This document shows positions 1 through 5,704 of a DNA stretch of 7,676 nucleotides, one piece after another. Position numbers and translations under genes: made by a program. Every line of letters begins with the position of its first letter. Positions within the stretch are counted from its first letter, which is position 1. Source of the DNA: DAIRVC01 sp036803025 (lineage in GTDB: Bacteria; Chloroflexota; Anaerolineae; Anaerolineales; E44-bin32); NCBI GenBank assembly GCA_036803025.1, contig DAIRVC010000134.1, forward strand, positions 1 to 7,676. The letters are read 5' to 3'. The notes under the pieces are model-generated. The model worked only from the letters and a program-made list of their open reading frames with translations. It was not told the DNA's origin and did not search any database.

Positions 1-2
1 TC

Positions 3-44
3 GTCGATTTCCTCGTGACGGTAAACCGCGTCGCGATCCCCTGA
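3..44 (+). CDS. Possible C-terminal tail of an upstream gene (partial, weak)
   Basis: Reading from base 3 gives 13 codons (VDFLVTVNRVAIP) and then TGA at 42-44. The alternation of hydrophobic and polar residues looks like a protein end, and a promoter-like element follows 14 bases later. Forty bases are too few to assign a family. The opposite strand also reads open here (…GDRDAVYRHEEID…) but has no start codon near the promoter. A + strand gene tail is therefore slightly preferred, without strong evidence. Confidence 0.25.
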   Translation, partial: VDFLVTVNRVAIP

Positions 45-57
45 AACGGCCCTCGCG

Positions 58-86
58 TTGCGCCTGCCCGGCGCGCCGGTTAGAAT
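58..86 (+). promoter_or_regulatory. Sigma70-like promoter of the operon
   Basis: TAGAAT at 81-86 matches five of six positions of the -10 consensus TATAAT and stands out as AT-rich in very GC-rich DNA. TTGCGC at 58-63 keeps the TTG of the -35 consensus, and the spacer is exactly 17 bp. Transcription would start near 92-94, giving a leader of about 230 nt before the first ATG at 326. No other promoter-like element is evident before the coding region, so this one probably drives all five genes. Confidence 0.5.
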
Positions 87-92
87 AGGGCG

Positions 93-325
93 CGGTGGAG
101 GTCGCGCCGGGCGCGCAAGCGCCGGCAGCGCCATCGGGGCCGCCCAGCCCCGGCCGCCAATCACCGCGGGATGACCCGCCTGATCGAACGGGGCCAGCCT
201 GCCCCGGTCGCGGACGATGGCTCTCCGCCCGCCTATCAGCCTCCGTGCCCGGGAGGGAGCTAGGTCGACACTGCCGCCCGGGAAGCCAGCTCTCCGATTG
301 CGGACGAGGGGATCGCCGAGACGGC
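93..325 (+). other. Long 5' leader with several potential hairpins, no convincing gene
   Basis: This stretch lies between the predicted transcription start and the first gene. It is open in the frame of the first gene back to a GTG at 95, but the encoded stretch is a Pro/Arg/Gly/Ser-rich run without domain character, as expected of untranslated GC-rich DNA. Visible secondary structure: a stem at 106-126 closed by a GCAA tetraloop with one bulged G; CGGGGC-N6-GCCCCG at 135-152; the same stem sequence again at 189-206 with a different loop; and a weaker CCCGGG/CCCGGG pairing of 248-253 with 277-282. I recognise no known riboswitch or RNA family. The leader could control expression, or the hairpins could be chance in GC-rich sequence. 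Confidence 0.35.
306..311 (+). promoter_or_regulatory. Weak ribosome-binding-like GAGGGG upstream of the first gene
   Basis: GAGGGG at 306-311 is the only purine-rich Shine-Dalgarno-like element near the ATG at 326. Its 14-nt spacing is longer than ideal, so it supports this start only weakly. The start is chosen mainly because the first beta strand of the Rossmann fold begins just after it. Confidence 0.3.
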
Positions 326-1549
326 ATGAGCGCAACCAGCATCGGACTGCTCCACTACTCGGTCCCGCCCGTTGTCGGCGGAGTGGAGAGCGTCCTGGCT
401 CAGCACGCGCGCTTGATGGTCGAAGCCGGCCACGCGGTGCGCATCGTGGCCGGGCGCGGCGCGGCCTGGGACCCGGCTGCCGCGCTGACCATCATCCCCG
501 AGGTCGACTCGCGCCATCCGCGCGTCCTGGCGGCCAAGGTCGAACTCGACGCCGGCCGAATCCCGGCGGACTTCGAGCCGCTGACAGGCGAGATCCTGGT
601 TGGACTGCTGCGCGCCCTGCAGGGCGTGACGCATTTGATGGCGCACAACGTCTGTTCGCTGAACAAGAACCTGGCTCTCACCGCCGCGTTGCAGCGCCTG
701 CATCAGGAAGGGCGCCTGGGGCGCCTGATCCTCTGGCATCATGATCTGGCCTGGACGACACCGCGCTATCGGCCGCAACTCCACCCCGGATATCCGTGGG
801 ATCTGCTGCGCACGGATTGGGGAGCGCAGCACGTGGTGGTCTCCGAGCCGCGGCGTGCGGAGTTGGCGGCATTGATGGGGCTTTCGCCCGAGGCGATCAC
901 GGTCATCCCCAACGGTATTTCGCCCGACAGTTTCCACAAGTTGGACGAGACGACGCGCCAGTTGATCGGCGAGCTGAGACTGGACCTGGCCGAGCCTCTG
1001 CTGCTGCTCCCCGTTCGCATAACACCGCGCAAGAACATCGAATTGGCTCTGCGTATCCTGGGCGCTCTGCGTCGCCTGTCCCCGGCCGCGCAATTGGTGG
1101 TGACCGGGCCGCCAGGACCGCACAACCCGGCCAACCGGGAGTACTTTGCCAGCCTGCGCGCGCTGCGGACCGAGCTGGAGCTGGGCGGCGCGGTTCACTT
1201 CCTGGCCGAGCAGGTCGAGCGGGAGCTTCCCGATTCGGTCATCGCCGATCTGTATCGGGTCGCCGATGCCCTGCTCCTCACCAGCCGCGAGGAAGGCTTC
1301 GGCATCCCCCTGCTCGAGGCGGCGCTGAGCCGCCTGCCGGTCTTCTGCAGCGACATCCCGGCGCTGCGCGAGCTCGGCGCCGATCAAGTGACGTTCTTCG
1401 ACGCGGACGGCGATGCACAGGCGATCGCGCAGACGCTCCACACTCAGCTGATCCAGGATCGCGCCTACCAGGCGGCGCGTCGCGCCCGGACGGCGTACTC
1501 TTGGCCGGCCATCTACCGGCGGCATCTGGCGCCGCTGATCGACGCATGA
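326..1549 (+). CDS. GT4-family glycosyltransferase (GT-B fold), possibly extending glucosylglycerate
   Basis: The 407-residue protein has the usual length of a retaining GT4 enzyme. The N-terminal Rossmann domain opens with IGLLHYS and carries the acceptor-side glycine pair VVGGVES (Gly18-Gly19). The C-terminal donor domain has the phosphate-binding Arg231 and Lys236 (VRITPRKN) and the family E-x7-E motif, Glu323 and Glu331, in SREEGFGIPLLEAA. No signal peptide or membrane segment is visible, so it is probably cytosolic. GT4 enzymes use NDP-sugars with very varied acceptors; donor and acceptor cannot be read from the motifs. Being first in a glucosylglycerate operon, it may glycosylate glucosyl-3-phosphoglycerate or glucosylglycerate, as in mannosylglucosylglycerate synthesis in Petrotoga (inference). 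A lipid or polysaccharide role is the alternative. The ATG at 326 is chosen over the upstream GTG at 95 because the 77-residue extension is low-complexity. The stop overlaps the next start as ATGA. Confidence 0.85.
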   Translation: MSATSIGLLHYSVPPVVGGVESVLAQHARLMVEAGHAVRIVAGRGAAWDPAAALTIIPEVDSRHPRVLAAKVELDAGRIPADFEPLTGEILVGLLRALQGVTHLMAHNVCSLNKNLALTAALQRLHQEGRLGRLILWHHDLAWTTPRYRPQLHPGYPWDLLRTDWGAQHVVVSEPRRAELAALMGLSPEAITVIPNGISPDSFHKLDETTRQLIGELRLDLAEPLLLLPVRITPRKNIELALRILGALRRLSPAAQLVVTGPPGPHNPANREYFASLRALRTELELGGAVHFLAEQVERELPDSVIADLYRVADALLLTSREEGFGIPLLEAALSRLPVFCSDIPALRELGADQVTFFDADGDAQAIAQTLHTQLIQDRAYQAARRARTAYSWPAIYRRHLAPLIDA

Positions 1550-3369
1550 GCCAACGGCCGCTGTTCGCCACGCTGCAACGCACACTCGTCCCGGCCGCTC
1601 CGGGATCGGAGATGAAGGAGTCGCTTGCCTTCGCCACGGCGTTGGGCGGCGAGGCGGTCGTGGCCGGCTTCATCCGCATCGGAAGGCAGGAATCGCTCAG
1701 TGCCGGGGCGGGACGGGCCTCCGAGCTCCGCCGGAAGCTTCGCCCCCTGGGCGGGGAATCGGTCCGTGTCCGGGCGCGCGTGCGCGTCTCGCACTCGCCC
1801 TGGATCGAAGTCCAGGAGGTGATCGAGGCCGAGGACCCCGATCTGGTGATCCTGAGCTGGCCGGAGTTGCTGCAGGCGCTGGGGGTGGATACTGCCGAGG
1901 CGCTCGACCGGCCGGCCAGCGATCTGGCTTTGATACGCGGGCCGTTCCCCTCCCGCGCCCGCCGTGTGCTTGTCCCGGTCCGCGGCGGCCCGCATGCCGA
2001 GCTGGCGCTGAGGCTGGCGCTCAGCCTGCGGCCTGAGCAGCTGACCGTCCTGCACTTGACCCGCACGCCGGACGAGAAGCACGAGGCGACGTTCCAGGGC
2101 ATCGAACGGGTGGTGCAGCGTATGCCGGAGGTGGAGGTCCGCTACCGGACCACTGACGATCCGGCCGCGGCGATCCTGGAAGAGGTGGCCGGCTACGACC
2201 TGGTCGTGATGGGTTCGGCCAGCGTCGCCGAGCGCGGCAAGGCGCTGGGCGCGGTGGCGGACGGCGTGCTGCGGGCCTGCCCGGTCGGCGTGATCGTCGT
2301 CAAGACTCGCCGGCGCATGCGCATGCCGGTCTCGGAGGCGGCCGCCTCCAACCAGGCCATCTCGATTCTGGTGGACAAGTGGTTTGCCGAGAATACCTAT
2401 GCCGCCTCGGAGTTTGCCGATCTGGAGGCGCTGCTGCGGTTGAAGCGCGAGCAGGGGCTGACAATCAGCTTGGCCCTCCCGGCCCTGAACGAAGAAGAGA
2501 CCATCGGGCGGGTGATCCGTATCGTCCGGCGGTCGCTCCTCGAGCGAGTGCCGTTGCTGGATGAGATTGTCGTGCTCGATTCGGATTCGGCCGACCGCAC
2601 ACGCGAGATCGCCGCCGGCCTGGGCGTGCCGGCCTACGTCCACCAGGATCTACTGCCACACCTGGGTGCGCGCATCGGCAAGGGCGAGGCGCTGTGGAAG
2701 AGCCTGCTGGTGACGCAGGGCGACATCATCGCCTGGATCGACACCGACATCGTCAACATCGACCCCCGCTTTGTCTACGGTGTCATCGGCCCGCTCTTGC
2801 TTCGGCCGCGCGTTCAACTGGTCAAGGGCTTCTACCGCAGGCCGCTGCGGGTCGGCGACAGCTTCCTGGCCGGGGGCGGCGGACGGGCGACCGAACTGAC
2901 CGCCCGGCCGCTGCTCAACCTGTTCTACCCGGAGCTCTCGGGGATCATCCAGCCGCTGTCCGGCGAGTATGCCGGGCGGCGCCAGGCGCTCGAGCGCTTG
3001 CCCTTCTGCTCGGGCTATGGGGTGGAGACCGGTCTGCTGATCGACGTGCTCGATACCTTCGGCCTGTCGGCCATCGCCCAGGTCGACCTGCTGGAACGCG
3101 TGCATCACAATCAGCCTCTGGAGGCGCTGAGCAAGATGTCCTTCGCCATCATTCAGGCTGTGATCCGCCGGGTCGAGCGGCGCTACGGCGCCTCGATCCT
3201 GGAAGATGTCAACAAGAGCATGAAACTGATTCGCCACGAAGCCGGAGGCTACTACCTGGATGTAGAGGAGATCATCGAACGGGAAAGGCCGCCGATGGCG
3301 GAGGTGCCGGAGTATGTGGAGATCCGCCGGCAGGCCGGGGCGCAGGCAGCGGATGCGGACGGCCGATGA
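1546..3369 (+). CDS. gpgS: Tandem universal stress protein domains fused to glucosyl-3-phosphoglycerate synthase (GpgS, GT81)
   Basis: The protein has 607 residues, nearly twice the roughly 320 of typical GpgS. Residues about 9-131 and 138-253 look like two USP domains; the second is clear (VLVPVRGG at 141-148, VVMGSAS at 220-226, ending VIVVK at 249-253). Residues about 266-590 are a full GpgS: LPALNEEETIG at 311-321, the UDP-sugar motif GKGEALW at 378-384, metal-binding DTD at 399-401, the 3-phosphoglycerate-binding GGRAT at 445-449, GYGVE at 490-494, and His520 at the place of the conserved active-site histidine of mycobacterial GpgS. GpgS transfers glucose from an NDP-glucose to 3-phosphoglycerate, the committed step of glucosylglycerate synthesis, in the cytosol. 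The reading frame is continuous, with no sign of an internal stop or frameshift, so the fusion looks genuine. Both ends overlap the neighbouring genes as ATGA. The GpgS assignment is strong; the role of the USP part is unknown. Confidence 0.93.
   Translation: MSQRPLFATLQRTLVPAAPGSEMKESLAFATALGGEAVVAGFIRIGRQESLSAGAGRASELRRKLRPLGGESVRVRARVRVSHSPWIEVQEVIEAEDPDLVILSWPELLQALGVDTAEALDRPASDLALIRGPFPSRARRVLVPVRGGPHAELALRLALSLRPEQLTVLHLTRTPDEKHEATFQGIERVVQRMPEVEVRYRTTDDPAAAILEEVAGYDLVVMGSASVAERGKALGAVADGVLRACPVGVIVVKTRRRMRMPVSEAAASNQAISILVDKWFAENTYAASEFADLEALLRLKREQGLTISLALPALNEEETIGRVIRIVRRSLLERVPLLDEIVVLDSDSADRTREIAAGLGVPAYVHQDLLPHLGARIGKGEALWKSLLVTQGDIIAWIDTDIVNIDPRFVYGVIGPLLLRPRVQLVKGFYRRPLRVGDSFLAGGGGRATELTARPLLNLFYPELSGIIQPLSGEYAGRRQALERLPFCSGYGVETGLLIDVLDTFGLSAIAQVDLLERVHHNQPLEALSKMSFAIIQAVIRRVERRYGASILEDVNKSMKLIRHEAGGYYLDVEEIIERERPPMAEVPEYVEIRRQAGAQAADADGR
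1570..2304 (+). other. Tandem USP module within the GpgS fusion
   Basis: This part encodes residues 9-253 of the fusion protein. The second domain has the USP alpha/beta layout, but its nucleotide site is degenerate. The position usually held by Asp after the first strand is Arg146 (VPVRGG). The G-x2-G-x9-G-S/T loop reads as Gly223-x2-Ser226-x8-Gly235-Ala236, one residue short and lacking the second glycine and the final Ser/Thr. The first domain is more divergent (TLVPAAPGS near the start, PDLVILSWPELL in the middle). From memory, a VPVRGGPHA start is also seen in USP domains attached to transporters. ATP binding is therefore doubtful; a structural or protein-interaction role is as likely. 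Confidence 0.7.
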
Positions 3370-3947
3370 CGCGCCTGATCATGCTGCGGCATGGCATGAC
3401 CGACTGGAATCGCGACGGCCGGCTGCAAGGGCAGTCCGACCCCCCACTGAATGAAATCGGGCGCGAACAGGCCCTCCGAGCGGCCGGACTGATTGAGCCG
3501 TTCAACGCCCGGGCGATCTACTCCAGCGACCTCAAACGGGCGCTGGCGACGGCCTCGATCGTGGCCGAGAGGCTGAAGGTCCCGATCCATATCGATCAGC
3601 GTCTGCGCGAGATCCATCAGGGCGAGTGGGAGGGGCTGTTGGTCGAGGAGGTGCAGCGGCGTTTCCCCGAGGCGTGGGCGGCGCGCGAGAGGGAGCCGCT
3701 CACCTTTCCCATCCCCGGCGGGGAAACGGTGGCTGATGTCGCTGCGCGCATGCGCGCGGTGGCGGACGAGATCGCCGCACATCATCCTTCCCAGACCGTC
3801 GTGGTGGTGGGGCACGGCCTCTCGCTGGCGACTCTGCTGTGTCAGGCGCATGGCATCTCGATCGGGCTGGCCCCGCTGCACATTCCCGCCAATGCGCAGC
3901 CGGTCGACGCAGACTGGCCGCCGGCGGCGTCCGAGGTCCGGCGATGA
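3366..3947 (+). CDS. gpgP: Histidine phosphatase family protein, probable glucosyl-3-phosphoglycerate phosphatase
   Basis: The 193-residue protein belongs to the phosphoglycerate-mutase-like histidine phosphatase superfamily. The catalytic set is complete: LRHG at 7-10 with the phospho-accepting His9, Arg58 in SSDLKRAL, the acid/base Glu82 in LREIHQGEWEG, and His150 in GHG. PGGETVADV near residue 120 is the usual substrate-loop region. The family is promiscuous, so the substrate is inferred from position: it directly follows GpgS, and the mycobacterial GpgP is a histidine phosphatase of this superfamily. It would dephosphorylate glucosyl-3-phosphoglycerate to glucosylglycerate in the cytosol. 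If the GT4 enzyme acts before dephosphorylation, the substrate would be a diglycosyl-3-phosphoglycerate. A cobalamin- or PGM-type phosphatase is unlikely here, because no such genes are nearby. Its start overlaps the gpgS stop and its stop overlaps the next start, both as ATGA. Confidence 0.85.
   Translation: MTRLIMLRHGMTDWNRDGRLQGQSDPPLNEIGREQALRAAGLIEPFNARAIYSSDLKRALATASIVAERLKVPIHIDQRLREIHQGEWEGLLVEEVQRRFPEAWAAREREPLTFPIPGGETVADVAARMRAVADEIAAHHPSQTVVVVGHGLSLATLLCQAHGISIGLAPLHIPANAQPVDADWPPAASEVRR
3933..3937 (+). promoter_or_regulatory. Shine-Dalgarno site of the GH13 gene
   Basis: GAGGT lies six bases before the ATG at 3944, inside the end of the phosphatase gene. It is the best Shine-Dalgarno match at any start in the operon and supports the ATG at 3944 rather than upstream in-frame codons. 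The phosphorylase may thus be translated partly independently of coupling. Confidence 0.55.
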
Positions 3948-5704
3948 CGGTCGACGCGCCGGCGCGGCTTGCGGAACTGCTGCGGGCGTTGTATGGGGAG
4001 CGGTCAGTGCCTGCTCTCCTGGCCGGGCTGGAAGCGCTGCTCGGCAGGTGGAGAGCGCGGCTGCCAATCCGAGGTCCGGCGGGCCTGACCGAGCGGGACG
4101 CCTTCTTGATCACGTACCCTGACCAGGTGCGCGAAGCGGAGGTCGCCCCGCTCAAGTCGCTGACCGCGTTCTGCCGCGAGCGGCTGAGCGGGTTGATCAG
4201 CGGGGTGCACGTCCTCCCGTTCTATCCGTCTTCGTCCGATGACGGCTTCTCGGTCGTCGACCATCGCGCCGTCGACCCGTCGCTGGGAACGTGGGAGGAC
4301 CTGGCCGAGCTGGGCCGGGACTTCCGGCTGATGTTCGACGCGGTGATCAACCACGCCTCGGCCGGGAGTCCGGAGTTCCAGGGTTTCCTGCGCGATGAGC
4401 CGCGCTGGCGCGATTTCTTCGTCACGATCGAGGGTGCGCCCGATCTCAGCCGTGTTGTCCGGCCACGCGCCCAACCGCTGGTCACCCCGTTCACGAGCGC
4501 CTCTGGCGAACGGCGCGTGTGGACGACGTTCAGCGCCGACCAGGTCGACTGGAACTACCGCAACCCGCAGGTCTTGTTCGAAATCCTCGAGGTGCTGCTG
4601 CATCTGGTGTGGCGAGGCGCGGAGCTCCTGCGCCTGGACGCGGTCGCCTATTTGTGGAAGGAGCCTGGGACCGCCTGCATTCACCTGGCGCAGACTCACA
4701 CGATCATCCAACTGCTGCGTGCCGTGCTGGATGAGGTGGCGCCGCACGTTCTGCTGGTCAGCGAGACGAACGTGTCACACGCGGAGAACATCTCCTACTT
4801 CGGCGACGGGAAGAACGAAGCGCAGCTGGTCTACAACTTCGCCCTGCCGCCGCTTGTCCTCCACGCTGTACACAGGCAGACAGCCGAGGTGCTGCGGGCG
4901 TGGGCCGGCGGCCTGCGTCTCCCTGGAGAGCAGACCGCCTTCTTGAACTTCCTGGCCTCGCACGACGGCGTCGGCCTGAACCCCGGCAGGGGTCTGCTGG
5001 CTGAGACGGAGATCGCGGCGTTGGTCGAGCACACCCTGGGACACGGCGGGCGTGTCTCGATGAAAGCCGCCCTCGACGGCTCCGAGATCCCTTACGAACT
5101 GAACATCAACTATCTCGATGCGCTGTGCCCGGCGGCGTTGGACGAGCCGCTGGCGGTGGCCCGCTTTCTGACGGCGCATGCGATCATGCTCGCCCTGGCC
5201 GGTGTCCCGGCGATCTACTTCCACAGCCTGTTTGGTTCCCGGGGCTGGGAGGCGGGCGTGCGGCGCAGCGGGCACAGCCGATCTGTCAATCGGGAGAAGC
5301 TCGCCCGGGGGGACCTGGAGCGCGAGCTGGCGCAGGCCGGGGGGCTGCGCGCCCAGATCGTGCGCGGGCTGGGACAACTGCTGCGGGTCCGGCGCAGCAC
5401 CCCGGCCTTCCACCCGGGGGCACCTCAGACAATCCTGGATTGTGGGCCGAAGGTCTTCGGGCTTGTGCGCGGAGAGGGGCAGGCGCAGGTCGTCTGCCTG
5501 CACAATCTGTCGGACGAGGCGCAGATCGTCAGGCTGGAGGCGCAGGCGCCCCTGTCCGGCGGCGAATCCTGGCGCGATCTCCTGCGCGCAGGCGAGGCGC
5601 ACACCGGGAGGACCGGCTTGAGCGCTTGGCAGACCCGTTGGCTTGTGCCCAGCGGAAGCCCTATGCAGGCGGACCGCCCGCGACCGGCCGGTGACGGCAG
5701 ATGA
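3944..5704 (+). CDS. GH13 subfamily 18 phosphorylase, probable glucosylglycerate phosphorylase
   Basis: The 586-residue protein has a complete GH13 (beta/alpha)8 active site: DAVINH at 132-137, the nucleophile Asp232 in LRLDAVAYLW, the acid/base Glu274 in LLVSETN, and His340-Asp341 in LASHDGVG. VHVLPFYPSSSDDGF near residue 90, and GVRRSGHSRSVNREKL after FGSRGW, are typical of the sucrose-phosphorylase-like subfamily GH13_18. Members split a glucoside with phosphate to give alpha-glucose-1-phosphate. The length exceeds the roughly 490-500 residues of sucrose phosphorylases and is closer to glucosylglycerate phosphorylases such as E. coli YcjM. With gpgS upstream, the best substrate guess is glucosylglycerate, giving glucose-1-phosphate and D-glycerate. 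Sucrose or glucosylglycerol phosphorolysis remains possible. No signal peptide, so cytosolic. Start and stop both lie in ATGA overlaps. Confidence 0.88.
   Translation: MTVDAPARLAELLRALYGERSVPALLAGLEALLGRWRARLPIRGPAGLTERDAFLITYPDQVREAEVAPLKSLTAFCRERLSGLISGVHVLPFYPSSSDDGFSVVDHRAVDPSLGTWEDLAELGRDFRLMFDAVINHASAGSPEFQGFLRDEPRWRDFFVTIEGAPDLSRVVRPRAQPLVTPFTSASGERRVWTTFSADQVDWNYRNPQVLFEILEVLLHLVWRGAELLRLDAVAYLWKEPGTACIHLAQTHTIIQLLRAVLDEVAPHVLLVSETNVSHAENISYFGDGKNEAQLVYNFALPPLVLHAVHRQTAEVLRAWAGGLRLPGEQTAFLNFLASHDGVGLNPGRGLLAETEIAALVEHTLGHGGRVSMKAALDGSEIPYELNINYLDALCPAALDEPLAVARFLTAHAIMLALAGVPAIYFHSLFGSRGWEAGVRRSGHSRSVNREKLARGDLERELAQAGGLRAQIVRGLGQLLRVRRSTPAFHPGAPQTILDCGPKVFGLVRGEGQAQVVCLHNLSDEAQIVRLEAQAPLSGGESWRDLLRAGEAHTGRTGLSAWQTRWLVPSGSPMQADRPRPAGDGR

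Noticed and set aside
1..80. Start of a divergent - strand gene at the left edge
   Set aside because: The best-looking - strand frame near the edge has no ATG, GTG or TTG start in the available sequence.
95..325. 77-codon N-terminal extension of the GT4 gene from GTG
   Set aside because: Low-complexity composition, and GT4 enzymes begin with the Rossmann strand found right after the ATG at 326.
796..1545. Upstream extension of the USP-GpgS frame by 250 codons
   Set aside because: It overlaps the GT4 gene in another frame and is Arg/Pro/Ala/Gly-rich without structure; the ATG at 1546 gives an ATGA junction and starts just before the first USP strand.
260..1585. 441-codon open frame on the - strand opposite the GT4 gene
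   Set aside because: Rich in Arg, Gln, Asp and His without any recognisable domain; it is the antisense shadow expected opposite a GC-rich gene, and the + strand has full GT4 motifs.
1513..2643. 376-codon open frame on the - strand opposite the USP part
   Set aside because: No domain character; His/Gln/Asp/Arg-rich composition typical of antisense frames. The + strand encodes clear USP and GpgS motifs.
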